From: CAYPTB01 sp964413535
Lineage (GTDB): Bacteria; Planctomycetota; UBA1135; GCA-002686595
Length of the DNA: 64,000 bases
Reading direction: 5' to 3'
Assembly (NCBI GenBank): GCA_964413535.1
Contig: CAYPTB010000028.1
Coordinates: 39,858 to 103,857, forward strand
Part shown: positions 44,427-53,169 of the stretch, piece by piece
Numbering within the stretch: position 1 is the stretch's first letter
How the letters are laid out: every line of letters starts with the position of its first letter
Translations under genes and position numbers: made by a program
Notes under the pieces: model-generated
Database searches by the model: none
What the model saw: only the letters and a program-made list of their open reading frames with translations
Told to the model about the DNA's origin: nothing

Positions 44427-46049
44427 TTGGCGCGAGTCGCTTTCATCGTCACGACCTGCCACGAGTTCGAGGGCATCAAGGTGCTCTCGGCCACGCTCAA
44501 GCAGCACGGGCACGAGACGGACTGTTTCATCACGACCCTCGAGGCCGACTTCTACCGCGCGGTGCGCGACTACCGGCCGGACGTCGTGGGCATGTACGCG
44601 ACGACGGGCCAGGAGACCTGGGCCTATCCGTACATCGAGCGCTGGAAGAAGGACCTGCCGCACCTGAAGACGGTGATGGGGGGGCCGCACCCTTCCTTCG
44701 ACATCGAGTGCTTGGTGGACGCAGAGTCGATCGATGCGACGATCAAGGCCGAGGGCGAGTACGCGCTGCTCGAGCTCGTGCAGGCGTGGGAGGGGAACCG
44801 CTCGATCGAGTCGATCCCGAACGTGGGGTACCTGAAGGACGGGGTGCCTTTCCAGAACCCGATAAGACCCGCGATCCAGGACCTCGACGCGCTGCCGTTC
44901 CCCGACGTCGACGTCTTCTACAAGTACGGCTTCCTCTCCCACAAGCGCGTGATGCAGGTCCACGCGAGCCGTGGGTGCCAGAACTCGTGCACGTACTGCT
45001 CGGTCGGCTTGATGAAGAAGGAGTGGGTGTCGGGCGGCCGGAACGAGAAGTTCAACCGCACGAAGTCGGTCGACTACCTGTGCGAGGAGATGAACGACAT
45101 CCTCGCGCGCTACCCGAACTTCCGCATGGTGAACTTCGGCGACGCCGCGCTGAACATGAAGCACGGCTGGCTCGCGGAGTTCGCCGAGAAGTGGCCGGCG
45201 CGGGTGGGGTTGCCGTTCGCGTGCAACGTGAACATCAACTACCTGAACGAGGACGACATCGTGAACCTGTCGCGCGCGGGCTGCGCGTCGGTCCAGTTCG
45301 GCCTCGAGTCGGGGACCGAGGAGGTGCGCACGCGCGTCTACGGCAAGGGCTACACGGACGAGATCGTGTACTCGGTGCCGAAGCTCCTGCGCAAGCACAA
45401 GATCACCTTCCGCACGAACAACATCATGGGCTCGCCGGCCGAGTCGCTCGACGACATGTTCAAGACGGTCGAGGCGAACCAGAAGCTCAAGCCGCAGGGC
45501 TGCACCGTGCTGCTCTACCGCCCGTTCAAGTCCACTCAGCTCGGGCGCGAGGACTTCGAGGAGGGGCGCGTCGACATCGGCAAGGACATCGGGCCGTCGA
45601 TCCAGTTCGACTCGCAGATGCTGCGTCCCGACCTGCGCGAGGTCGTCAATCTGCAGAAGCTCTTCAACCTGGCGGTCTACCTGCCCGGTGGGCTGCCGCT
45701 CGTGAAGCGGCTCGTGAAGCTGCCGCGCAACCCGGTCTTCGACTGGACGCTGCTCGCGTTCCTCTGGTACCAGCACGCCGTGGTGTCGGGTTACGGAATG
45801 CTCGACGACTTCCGGTTGGGCGTGCTCAACCTGGGCCAGATCTTCGGCAAGCGCTTCGGCGGCGTGCACCAGTACGGCAAGCCGAAGAACCAGCTCCTCG
45901 ACACGATGGACACTGGCGGCGAAGCCGTGTTCGTCGCCGAGGCGTCGAAGCCCGCGCGCAAGAAACCGACGCTGGTCGAGAACCGCTGGCGCGAGTCCAC
46001 GCGCAAGCCGCGCGACGAGGAACTCGACGAGGTCGCCGCAGCGGGGTAA
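44427..46049 (+). CDS. B12-binding-domain radical SAM protein
   Basis: A 540-residue protein starting with TTG preceded by AAGGAG at six bases. An N-terminal cobalamin-binding-like domain (VTTCHEFEGIKVLSATLKQH, VVGMYATTGQETWAYPYIER, VMGGPHPSFD) precedes the radical SAM core with C184-x3-C188-x2-C191 (RGCQNSCTYC). The region VNINYLNEDDIVNLSRAGCA and a C-terminal helix-rich extension complete it. Likely a methyltransferase or lipid-modifying enzyme, as for its divergent neighbour. An inverted-repeat element overlaps its TAA stop. Confidence 0.9.
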   Translation: MARVAFIVTTCHEFEGIKVLSATLKQHGHETDCFITTLEADFYRAVRDYRPDVVGMYATTGQETWAYPYIERWKKDLPHLKTVMGGPHPSFDIECLVDAESIDATIKAEGEYALLELVQAWEGNRSIESIPNVGYLKDGVPFQNPIRPAIQDLDALPFPDVDVFYKYGFLSHKRVMQVHASRGCQNSCTYCSVGLMKKEWVSGGRNEKFNRTKSVDYLCEEMNDILARYPNFRMVNFGDAALNMKHGWLAEFAEKWPARVGLPFACNVNINYLNEDDIVNLSRAGCASVQFGLESGTEEVRTRVYGKGYTDEIVYSVPKLLRKHKITFRTNNIMGSPAESLDDMFKTVEANQKLKPQGCTVLLYRPFKSTQLGREDFEEGRVDIGKDIGPSIQFDSQMLRPDLREVVNLQKLFNLAVYLPGGLPLVKRLVKLPRNPVFDWTLLAFLWYQHAVVSGYGMLDDFRLGVLNLGQIFGKRFGGVHQYGKPKNQLLDTMDTGGEAVFVAEASKPARKKPTLVENRWRESTRKPRDEELDEVAAAG

Positions 46050-46162
46050 TGCGGAATACGGAGCCAGTCCAGTTTTTCACACTTCTGCGCCAGCGTGCTG
46101 GAGCAGCCGATGCACTCTGCGCAGAAGTGTGAAAAACTGGACTGGCTCCGTATTCCGCATTA
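46047..46162. repeat. Large inverted-repeat element, copy 2 (perfect 44-bp arms)
   Basis: A 116-bp palindrome with arms 46047-46090 and 46119-46162 complementary at all 44 positions around a 28-base loop. The arm begins TAATGCGGAATACGG and continues GAGCCAGTCCAGTTTTTCAC. The first three bases are the TAA stop of the radical SAM gene. The arm core is shared with copies 1 and 3. No coding capacity. Confidence 0.95.
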
Positions 46163-46167
46163 TCAAT

Positions 46168-46195
46168 CGGCCGGACGGCTCGAGCCGTCCGGCCG
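46168..46195. terminator. 28-bp perfect palindrome
   Basis: CGGCCGGACGGCTCGAGCCG followed by TCCGGCCG is perfectly self-complementary over 28 bases, so the RNA would form a 12-bp GC-rich stem with a 4-base loop. It lies 5 bases beyond inverted-repeat copy 2. It may be a transcript-end hairpin or a separate repeat; there is no T tail. Confidence 0.6.
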
Positions 46196-46407
46196 TACCA
46201 CGCGAAGCGCGCGATCCAGGTGCAGCATTGCTTCGTCCAAGTGTCGGTCCGTGCTCCGGTGGTCTTCGTCGCCGAGAGGACGCGCGAGGGCCCGCACGGT
46301 TTCCCACGGAAACGGCGAGCGCGCAGCACAACCTCGGGCGCTCCTTTCGGGCCCGAGCGAGCGTGTGCAGGTCGGCGCCCGCCGTGACCCGTCACTAGGA
46401 TGCATCG
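46196..46407. other. Spacer with a possible minus-strand C-terminal gene remnant
   Basis: The minus strand of ~46168-46340 reads SPFPWETVRALARPLGDEDH then RSTDRHLDEAMLHLDRALRV before entering the palindrome and stopping. This looks like a helical, acidic C-terminus but has no recognisable domain upstream. It may be a remnant of a gene displaced by the repeats; otherwise the stretch holds nothing I can name. Confidence 0.3.
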
Positions 46408-46848
46408 ATGCCCGAGAGCGACCCAGAGCTCGCCGCGCTCGATCCCGACTTGGAGCGGGCGATCCGTGAGCGGGCCGCGGACATACCGATCTTCCGGACC
46501 CTCGGGTTCCACGCGCTCCAGCTCGGCGCGGGGACCTGCTCGGCTCGCATTTCGCGCGATCCGCGCTACGACGGGATCTTCGAGTCGCTGCACGGCGGCA
46601 TCCTGATCACGCTCGCGGATTCCGCCGCGGCCCTGGCGATCCTGACCTTGTGCGGCGCGGACGCTCGCATCGCGACGACCGACATGAGCATCCGTTTCCT
46701 CGCTCCCGCGCGCTCCGACGTCCGCGTGCACGCGCGCGTGATCAAAGCGGGGAAGAGCCTCGTCCCGGTCGAGGCCACGCTGCACGACGAGGAGGGGGTG
46801 CTGGTGGCCGTTTCGCAGGTCTCGTACTTCCGCCTCGACGCCCGCTGA
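46408..46848 (+). CDS. PaaI-type hotdog thioesterase
   Basis: A 146-residue hotdog-fold protein. DGIFESLHGGILITLADSAA is the central helix with the HGG motif of PaaI-like acyl-CoA thioesterases, and TTDMSIRFLAPARSD follows. It would hydrolyse acyl- or aryl-CoA in the cytoplasm. The ATG start gives a short helical N-terminus. It is not obviously coupled to the HEAT-VWA gene 105 bp downstream. Confidence 0.85.
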   Translation: MPESDPELAALDPDLERAIRERAADIPIFRTLGFHALQLGAGTCSARISRDPRYDGIFESLHGGILITLADSAAALAILTLCGADARIATTDMSIRFLAPARSDVRVHARVIKAGKSLVPVEATLHDEEGVLVAVSQVSYFRLDAR

Positions 46849-46953
46849 CCGGATCGCGCTTCGCGCGAGCCTTCCCCGCCACCTGGCACGTCCCGCGCGG
46901 GAAACGTGCAACCGCGCGCCGGGCCGTGCGTCTCTCGCGCGAGGAGGATGGCG

Positions 46954-48537
46954 ATGGAGCGAGGGAGAGCGGAGATTTCGGGGCCAAGCGGGGGGGGAGC
47001 GCGCCGGCGCTCTGGGCGCCGGGTCATGGCGCTCCTCTTCGTGGGTGCGCTCGGGGTGTCGGCGCGGGCGATGGCGACCGTGGGGGCCGCGGCGAGCGGC
47101 GGCGAGGGAGGGCGGGAGAGCTTCGCCGAGCTCGAGCGCGAGCTCGACAGCCAGGATCCCGAGGCGCGGCGGGTCGCGGTCGGCAAGCTCGTGCGGCTCG
47201 GGGACGAGCGCGCCTGGCGCGCGGTGCTCGGCGCGCTCGCCGATCCCGACGGACGCGTGGCGGATCGCGCGCAGCTCGTGTTGGCCGACGCGGACGAGCG
47301 CATCGTCGGGGACGTGCTCGGCCGCGCTGGGCTCGAGGCGCGGGAGGATTCCGTGCGCGTGCGCGCGGCGGAGCTCGTCGGACGCGTGAAATGTCCCGTT
47401 CGCGGCGAGGCGCTCGTGGGCGGCGTCTCCGATCGCAGCGCCGAGGTGCGGCGCCGGGTGGCGTGGTCCATCGAGCGGCTCGCGCGCGCGAAGCGCCTCG
47501 CGGGCGACGTGGCGAAGAAGCTCGTTCCGGCGGTCCGGCGCAAGGCCGCGTCCGACCGCGACCCGCTCGTGCGCGGCGCGATGCTCTTCGCGCTCGACGC
47601 GCTCGACCCCGAGCTCGCGCTGGCGCATGCTCTGAGCGCGCTCGACGACCGGCGCGAGGAGGTGCGCATGGCCGCGGCGTGGGTGGCGGGGACGCGCGAC
47701 GAGCACGCGGCCGCGATCGTGCGCCGGCTCGCGCACGATCCGGCGCCGCGCGTGCGCAGCCTGTTGGCGGAGATGCAGGAGCGGCGCGCGTCGCCCGACG
47801 CTGCGAACTCGCTCGTGGTGCTCCTGGAGGCGGAGGAGCGCCTGCGGTTGCGCTGGGGCATCGTCGAGGCGCTGCGGCGGCTTTCGGGCATGCACTACCG
47901 GCTCGACGCGCGTCCATGGCGTCTGTGGGTCGATGGGTTGCCGCAGGGTTGGCGGCCGACGCCCGGGGCCTTCGTCGAGGCGCCGCGCGAGGGCGCCACG
48001 ACCGCGTTCGCCGGGATGCCGCTCCTGTCGGATCGCGTGGCGTTCCTGTTCGACTGCTCGGGCTCCCTGTGGAACCGCCGCGAGGACGGGCTCACGCGCA
48101 AGGAGTTCGCCGACGAGGCGCTGCGCCGCGCGCTCTCCACACTGCCGGAGGACGCGCTGTTCAACGTCATCCCCTACACCGATCGGCCCTTTCCGTGGAG
48201 TCCGCGCAGCGTGCAGGCGAGCGGGCGCAACGTCGCGCGCGCGTTGGATTACTTCGAGGGCTGCATGGAGAGCGGGACGGGTGACTTCTACGAGGCCGCG
48301 CTCTTGGCGATGGAGGATCCCGACGTGGACACGATCGTGGTGCTCACCGACGGCGCGCCGACGGGCGGCGAGGTCTGGGACCTCGAGCTCATCGTGCCCT
48401 TGCTCCTCGAGCGCAACCGCTTCCGCAGAATGCGCTTCGACTCCGTGCTCGTCGATGCACCCGGCGGGTTCGTGCCCCACTGGAAGATGCTGGCCGAACG
48501 CTCGGGAGGAATCACGCTCTCCATCGAGGTGAAGTAA
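46954..48537 (+). CDS. Exported HEAT-repeat and von Willebrand factor A domain protein
   Basis: A 527-residue protein. A hydrophobic signal segment (VMALLFVGALGVSARAMA, ~25-42) is followed by HEAT-like helical repeats to ~310 (SQDPEARRVAVGKLVRLGDE; ALADPDGRVADRAQLVLADA; SDRSAEVRRRVAWSIERLAR). A VWA domain follows, with MIDAS residues D367-x-S-x-S371 (FDCSGS) and LTDGAPTG (D466). It probably binds protein partners outside the cytoplasm. The ATG at 46954 has GAGGAGG six bases upstream. An inverted-repeat element starts two bases after the stop. Confidence 0.8.
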   Translation: MERGRAEISGPSGGGARRRSGRRVMALLFVGALGVSARAMATVGAAASGGEGGRESFAELERELDSQDPEARRVAVGKLVRLGDERAWRAVLGALADPDGRVADRAQLVLADADERIVGDVLGRAGLEAREDSVRVRAAELVGRVKCPVRGEALVGGVSDRSAEVRRRVAWSIERLARAKRLAGDVAKKLVPAVRRKAASDRDPLVRGAMLFALDALDPELALAHALSALDDRREEVRMAAAWVAGTRDEHAAAIVRRLAHDPAPRVRSLLAEMQERRASPDAANSLVVLLEAEERLRLRWGIVEALRRLSGMHYRLDARPWRLWVDGLPQGWRPTPGAFVEAPREGATTAFAGMPLLSDRVAFLFDCSGSLWNRREDGLTRKEFADEALRRALSTLPEDALFNVIPYTDRPFPWSPRSVQASGRNVARALDYFEGCMESGTGDFYEAALLAMEDPDVDTIVVLTDGAPTGGEVWDLELIVPLLLERNRFRRMRFDSVLVDAPGGFVPHWKMLAERSGGITLSIEVK

Positions 48538-48538
48538 G

Positions 48539-48639
48539 TCATACGGAGCCAGTCCAGTTTTTCACCCTTCCGCGCTTGCGTGCCGGAGCAGTCCTGCGCT
48601 CTGCGCGGAAGCGTGAAAAACTGGACTGGCTCCGTATGA
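48539..48639. repeat. Large inverted-repeat element, copy 3
   Basis: A 101-bp palindrome. Its two 37-base arms (48539-48575 and 48603-48639) are complementary except at one position (CACCC versus CACGC). The arm begins TCATACGGAGCCAGTCCAG. It starts one base after the TAA of the HEAT-VWA gene, and its last bases CCGTATGA contain the ATG used by the next gene. Confidence 0.95.
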
Positions 48640-49355
48640 TCGTGCGCGTGGAGACCGGGCGTCTGACGCTCACGCGCGAGCAGGTGCGCGAGCTCGATCG
48701 GCGTGCGATCGAGGAGTACGGCATCGATTCGATCGTGCTGATGGAGAACGCGGGCCGCGCGTGCGCCGCGGAGGCGGCGCGTATCGCCGGCGACGCGAGC
48801 AATGGGCCGGTGCTCGTGCTGTGCGGGCCGGGGAACAACGGAGGCGACGGGTTCGTGATCGCCCGCACGCTCGCCAACCGAGGCTTCGAGGTCGAGCTGG
48901 CCCTCGTTGCGCCACTCGCGAAGCTGGCGAGCGCGTCGCAGGACGTTCGGAAGAACGCCGAGCTGTGGAAGGCGCTGGGGGGGGAGATCGAAGAGGCCGC
49001 CGACGCGGCAGCCTGCGACCGGCTCGCCGGGCGGGCGATGGACTCCGCGCTGATCGTCGACGCGCTCTTCGGCACCGGGCTCACGCGGCCGCTCCGAGCG
49101 CCCTACGCCGACCTCGTTCCCGCGCTGAACGCCGTGCACCGGCCGGTGCTCGCGGTCGACTTGCCGAGCGGGCTCGACGCGAACACGGGCGAGATCCTCG
49201 GCGTCGCGGTGGAAGCGACCGCGACGGTGACCTTCGTGGCGGAGAAGCCCGGCTTCGCGCGCGGCGCGGGTCCGCGGCTGTGCGGGCGCGTCGTCGTGGC
49301 CGAGATCGGCATCCCCGCAGCCTTCGTCGAGGAAGCGCTCTTCGAGGAGCGCTGA
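48636..49355 (+). CDS. nnrE: NAD(P)H-hydrate epimerase (YjeF N-terminal family)
   Basis: A 239-residue protein. EQVRELDRRAIEEYGIDSIV at the N-terminus, then MENAG, and the nucleotide-binding loop CGPGNNGGDGFVIAR match YjeF_N. It interconverts the R and S forms of hydrated NAD(P)H so that the dehydratase can repair them. The dehydratase half (NnrD) is not fused and no separate nnrD gene is seen. The likely ATG lies inside the right arm of the upstream inverted-repeat element. Confidence 0.88.
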   Translation: MIVRVETGRLTLTREQVRELDRRAIEEYGIDSIVLMENAGRACAAEAARIAGDASNGPVLVLCGPGNNGGDGFVIARTLANRGFEVELALVAPLAKLASASQDVRKNAELWKALGGEIEEAADAAACDRLAGRAMDSALIVDALFGTGLTRPLRAPYADLVPALNAVHRPVLAVDLPSGLDANTGEILGVAVEATATVTFVAEKPGFARGAGPRLCGRVVVAEIGIPAAFVEEALFEER

Positions 49356-49394
49356 GGGGCGCGTGAGCGAGTGGCCGTGGAGCGCGCGAGGAAG

Positions 49395-51146
49395 ATGACG
49401 GACCCAAGCGGCGAGCGGAGTTCCGCGCGCTTCTCGCTCTGGGTCGTGCTGGTGCTCGTCGCGCTGCCCTACCTCACGGGGCTCGACAACGGCTTCGTGT
49501 GGCTCGACCACTCGGAGATCGAGGACGGGACGCTCGTCGTGCGCGACTGGAAGGCGGCGTTGGGGCTCTTCTCCGAGGACCAGACGACGCCCGGCTACCA
49601 CCGGCCGTTCTACGCGCTCCTGCACTCGGCGAACTTCGCGCTGTGGGGCCTCGAGCCGCGCGGCTTCCTCGCGACGTCGCTCGGCCTGCACCTCGCCAAT
49701 TGCGCGCTCGTCTTCGCGCTCCTGCGCCGGCACGGCCGCGGCGTGGGGGCGTCGGCGTCGGTGGCGATCTTCTTCGGTCTGCATCCCGTGAACACGGCGG
49801 TGGCCGGCCTGATCCACGCGACCATGGACTCGCTGCACCTGGCGGCGGTCCTCGCGGCGTGGCTCCTGTTCGCGCGCGGCGAGACCGGCGGACGCGGTCG
49901 CGCGTCGCGCGCGCTCCACTTCGGACTCTCGCTCCTCGCGTTCCTGATCGGGCTCCTGTCGAAGGAGAACGCGTTCCTCTATGCGCCGCTCGTGGCGGCC
50001 GCGTGCTTCCTCCCGTGGCGCTTCGCCGACGGCACGCGCCCGGCTCGCGGGCGCCTCGTCGCGTACGCGCTCGCCTGCGCATTGCTCGCGGTCGCGGTCG
50101 CCGCCGGGCGCGGCGGCGAGCTCGGGGCGACGCCGCCGGGCGGCGCGCTGCCACTCGGGGAGCGCCTGCTCACCTTCGCGGGCGTGTACGTCGGCTACTG
50201 CCAGAAGCTCGTCTGGCCGTTCGAGCTCTCGATCAGCGACACCGTGACGCGTTTCTCTGCGCTGGGCGGCCGCGCCCAGGTCCACACGCTCCTTTCCGCG
50301 GCCGCGCTCGTCGGGGGGCAGCTCGCGCTCTTCGCGCGCGTGCCGCGCCTTCGGCCGTGGATCGTGCTCCTGAACGTCTCGCTGCTGCCGGTCGCGCAGC
50401 TCGTACCGATCCTGCACTTCCGCGCCGATCGCTTCCTGTACACCGCGACCTTCGCGGCGGCGGGCTTCGCCGTCGAGTGCGCGGGCCTGGCAGCCGAGCA
50501 CTTGCGCGCGCGCGGTTGGCGCGAATCGCGCGTGAGCAGGAGCGCCGTTGTCGCCGTGCTCCTCGTCGCCGTCGCTTGCGCCGCGCGCATCCCGCCGCGG
50601 CTCGCGCGCTTCGAGAGCGACGAGACGCTCTTTCGTGCCGAGCTCGAGCTCGTCCCCGACTATCGCGAGGGGCTCGCGCAGCTCGCGCGCCACTGGGACC
50701 AAAGCGGTCGGCACGAGGCGGCGACCGAGCTCTATCGTGAGAGCCTCACGGCGCGCCCCGGGCGCGTGTCCTACCTGGACGTCGCCGGCGCCGTGCTGGC
50801 CTACTCGTCGAACCTGCTCGCGCGCGGCCGCGTGGCGGAGGCGCTCGACCTCGTCGAAGGACACCGCGCGAGTCCTTTTCGACCGCGCGTGCGCGAGGAG
50901 CTCGAGTACAACCGCGCCGTGGCGCTCCATCGGCTGGGGCGGGAAGCCGAGGCGCTGCCGCTCTTCCTGCGCTATCGCGACGCGCATCCGAGCGATCCTT
51001 CGTGTCGCTACTTCCTCGGTCGCATCGCCGCGGCCCTGGGCCAGCGCGCGCTCGCGCGAGAATCGTTCGAGCGCTACCTCGAGCTCGCGCCGAACGCGCC
51101 CGACCGCGCCGCGGTGCAGGAATGGCTCGCGGAACTCGCGGACTAG
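49395..51146 (+). CDS. Polytopic membrane protein with C-terminal TPR repeats (TMTC-like)
   Basis: A 583-residue protein. About 8-10 hydrophobic helices occupy residues 12-410, with motifs such as GLDNGFVWLDHSEIEDG after the first helix, FFGLHPVNTAVAGLIHATMD and LLSKENAFLYAPLVAAACFL. A C-terminal soluble part (~415-583) carries TPR-like repeats (LAQLARHWDQSGRHEAATEL, then AVALHRLGREAEALPLFLRY). The layout resembles TMTC/PMT-type glycosyltransferases, which use polyprenyl-linked sugars, but catalytic acidic residues cannot be confirmed by eye. Start choice (ATG 49395 versus GTG 49371) is uncertain. Confidence 0.7.
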   Translation: MTDPSGERSSARFSLWVVLVLVALPYLTGLDNGFVWLDHSEIEDGTLVVRDWKAALGLFSEDQTTPGYHRPFYALLHSANFALWGLEPRGFLATSLGLHLANCALVFALLRRHGRGVGASASVAIFFGLHPVNTAVAGLIHATMDSLHLAAVLAAWLLFARGETGGRGRASRALHFGLSLLAFLIGLLSKENAFLYAPLVAAACFLPWRFADGTRPARGRLVAYALACALLAVAVAAGRGGELGATPPGGALPLGERLLTFAGVYVGYCQKLVWPFELSISDTVTRFSALGGRAQVHTLLSAAALVGGQLALFARVPRLRPWIVLLNVSLLPVAQLVPILHFRADRFLYTATFAAAGFAVECAGLAAEHLRARGWRESRVSRSAVVAVLLVAVACAARIPPRLARFESDETLFRAELELVPDYREGLAQLARHWDQSGRHEAATELYRESLTARPGRVSYLDVAGAVLAYSSNLLARGRVAEALDLVEGHRASPFRPRVREELEYNRAVALHRLGREAEALPLFLRYRDAHPSDPSCRYFLGRIAAALGQRALARESFERYLELAPNAPDRAAVQEWLAELAD

Positions 51147-51477
51147 GACGGGCGCGGCGAGGGAAAGCGTCCCCGTTGCAGGACAGGCCGCACGCCGGCG
51201 GTCGAGCGCCGCTCCGCGCACGTCGCGCCTGGATCGCTCCCGGAGTTGGGCGCGTGTAAGAGGTCTCGCGCACCCGGTCGGAAACTCCCGCGTCGGGCCT
51301 GGATACCCTGACGCGGATCGAGGGTAATGGGGGAACGGGGTCGGCTCGCGTCGAGAGGACCTTCCGCGATTTCCGTGCGGCGTGCGTCGTGTGGATGCGG
51401 GAGGTCGACGTAGGGACCCCGAGAACCGGGGAAGGAGAACCCCGCGTCCTCGTCCCTCCGGCCCGCTCTCTTCCGCA
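51147..51477. promoter_or_regulatory. Upstream region of the efflux operon
   Basis: A 331-bp gap preceding the four-gene efflux operon, which presumably contains its promoter. No clear consensus -10/-35, repeat or gene is visible. An AAGGAG lies near 51432, too far from the ATG at 51478 to be its ribosome site. Confidence 0.4.
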
Positions 51478-53169
51478 ATGACCCGCTCCCCTCGTTTCGA
51501 CCTCGCCCGCGCGCGCTTCCGAGCGATCCGGACGCGGCGGTCGCGCGCGCTCCAACGCGGCGGGCTCGTCCTCGCCGTCGCGCTCGGCGCGCTCGGTTGC
51601 AGCGCCGACTTCCACGCCCGACGCGCGGATCGCTCGGCGCTCGGCGTGCTCGACGAGCGCATGAGCGCGGTCGAGTCGCGGCGCGCGGCCGAGGTCCGGC
51701 ACCCGGTCGAGCGCGCGCCCGAGCCGGAGCCGACGGAGGCTCCCGATGCGGCGGGGGAGGGCGAGCCCTCGACGGACTACGCGCCCGGCGGCGACGACCG
51801 GCCCGGCGTAGAGCTGCTCGACCTCGGCCTGTCCCTCGAGATCGGGGTCGCGACGAACCGCGACTTCCTGGCGCAGAAGGAAGCGCTCTTCATCCAGGCG
51901 CTCAACTACTACGAGACGCGCCACGCCTTCTCGCCGCTCGTCTCCTCGAGCCTGGTCTACGCCTTCGCCGACGGCAACGGCATTCCGGAGCAGCACACGG
52001 GCTCGTGGCTCGCCGACATCCGCAAGATCCTGCCGACCGGCGGCACGCTGAGCGCCGACGCGGTCACGGGCTACTTCCGGAGCGACGACCCGGCCGCGCT
52101 CGACTCGCGCACGTTCGATTCGGCGGTATCCGTGCGGCTCGCGCAGCCGCTCCTGCGGGGCGCGGGCTACGAGGCGAGCCACGAAGCGCTCACGCAGGCG
52201 GAGCGCAACCTGCTGTACGCCATCCGCGACTTCGAGCTGTTCCGCGAGGACTTCTCGATCGACGTGGCGCGGCGCTACTACGACCTCGTCCAGCAGAAGC
52301 AGTCGATCGAGAACGTGCGCCGCAACCTGGAGAATCTCGTCTTCTCGGAGCGCCAGGCGCAGTCGCTGTTCAACGTCGGCCGCACGAGCGAGCTCGACGT
52401 GCTGCGCGCGCGGCGCAGTCGGCTGTCGGCCGAGAACGACCTGCTCGAGGCGCGCGAGAGCTACGAGCTCGCCCTCGACCGCTTCAAGATCTTCCTCGGG
52501 CTCTCGACCGACGCCTACGTCGACGTCGAGGAGTACGCGCCGGAGTTCGTGCCGGTCACGTTCGACGTGAGGTCGGCGATCGAGGTCGCGTTCCACAACC
52601 GGCTCGACCTCCTGAACCGCGTGGAGCAGGTGGAGGACTCCGAGCGCGCCGTGCGGCTCGCCGAGAACGGCCTGCTGCCCGATCTCGACCTCGACGCGAG
52701 AGTGACGTTCCCGGCCGGGCCGGACGCGTCGTTCTCCAACCAGCCCTTCGAGGGCGAGAACGTGGCCCTGGGGCTCAGGCTCGACCTCCCCGTCGACCGC
52801 GTGAACGAGCGCGGCATCTACCGGCGCGCGCAGATCGCCTTGGTGCAGGAGCGCCGCTCGCTCGACGAGTTCGAGGACGATCTCGTGGTCGACATCGAGA
52901 GCACCTTCCGCGAGCTCGACCGGCGCCAGCAGAGCCTCGAGATCCAGCGCCAGCTCATCGAGGACCAGCAGAAGAACGTGCGCATCGCGCAGCTCCGCTT
53001 CGAGCGCGGCGAGATCCCCAACCGAGACGTCGTCGAAGCGCAGCAGTCGCTGCTCGACGCGCGCAACGCGCTCATCGGCGAGCAAGTGAACTACGAGATC
53101 GCGCGCCTGGGGCTGCTGCGCGACCTGGGCATCCTGTTCATCGACGAGAGGGGGATGTGGACGGAATGA
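51478..53169 (+). CDS. TolC-family outer-membrane efflux protein
   Basis: A 563-residue protein with signal peptide and lipobox-like end (LVLAVALGALGCSADFHARR, C41). Long alternating helical hairpins typical of TolC include QALNYYETRHAFSPLVSSSL, EDFSIDVARRYYDLVQQKQS, ERQAQSLFNVGRTSELDVLR and RFERGEIPNRDVVEAQQSLL. It would form the outer-membrane channel for the ABC exporter encoded downstream. Its TGA overlaps the ATG of the HlyD gene (ATGA). Confidence 0.9.
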   Translation: MTRSPRFDLARARFRAIRTRRSRALQRGGLVLAVALGALGCSADFHARRADRSALGVLDERMSAVESRRAAEVRHPVERAPEPEPTEAPDAAGEGEPSTDYAPGGDDRPGVELLDLGLSLEIGVATNRDFLAQKEALFIQALNYYETRHAFSPLVSSSLVYAFADGNGIPEQHTGSWLADIRKILPTGGTLSADAVTGYFRSDDPAALDSRTFDSAVSVRLAQPLLRGAGYEASHEALTQAERNLLYAIRDFELFREDFSIDVARRYYDLVQQKQSIENVRRNLENLVFSERQAQSLFNVGRTSELDVLRARRSRLSAENDLLEARESYELALDRFKIFLGLSTDAYVDVEEYAPEFVPVTFDVRSAIEVAFHNRLDLLNRVEQVEDSERAVRLAENGLLPDLDLDARVTFPAGPDASFSNQPFEGENVALGLRLDLPVDRVNERGIYRRAQIALVQERRSLDEFEDDLVVDIESTFRELDRRQQSLEIQRQLIEDQQKNVRIAQLRFERGEIPNRDVVEAQQSLLDARNALIGEQVNYEIARLGLLRDLGILFIDERGMWTE

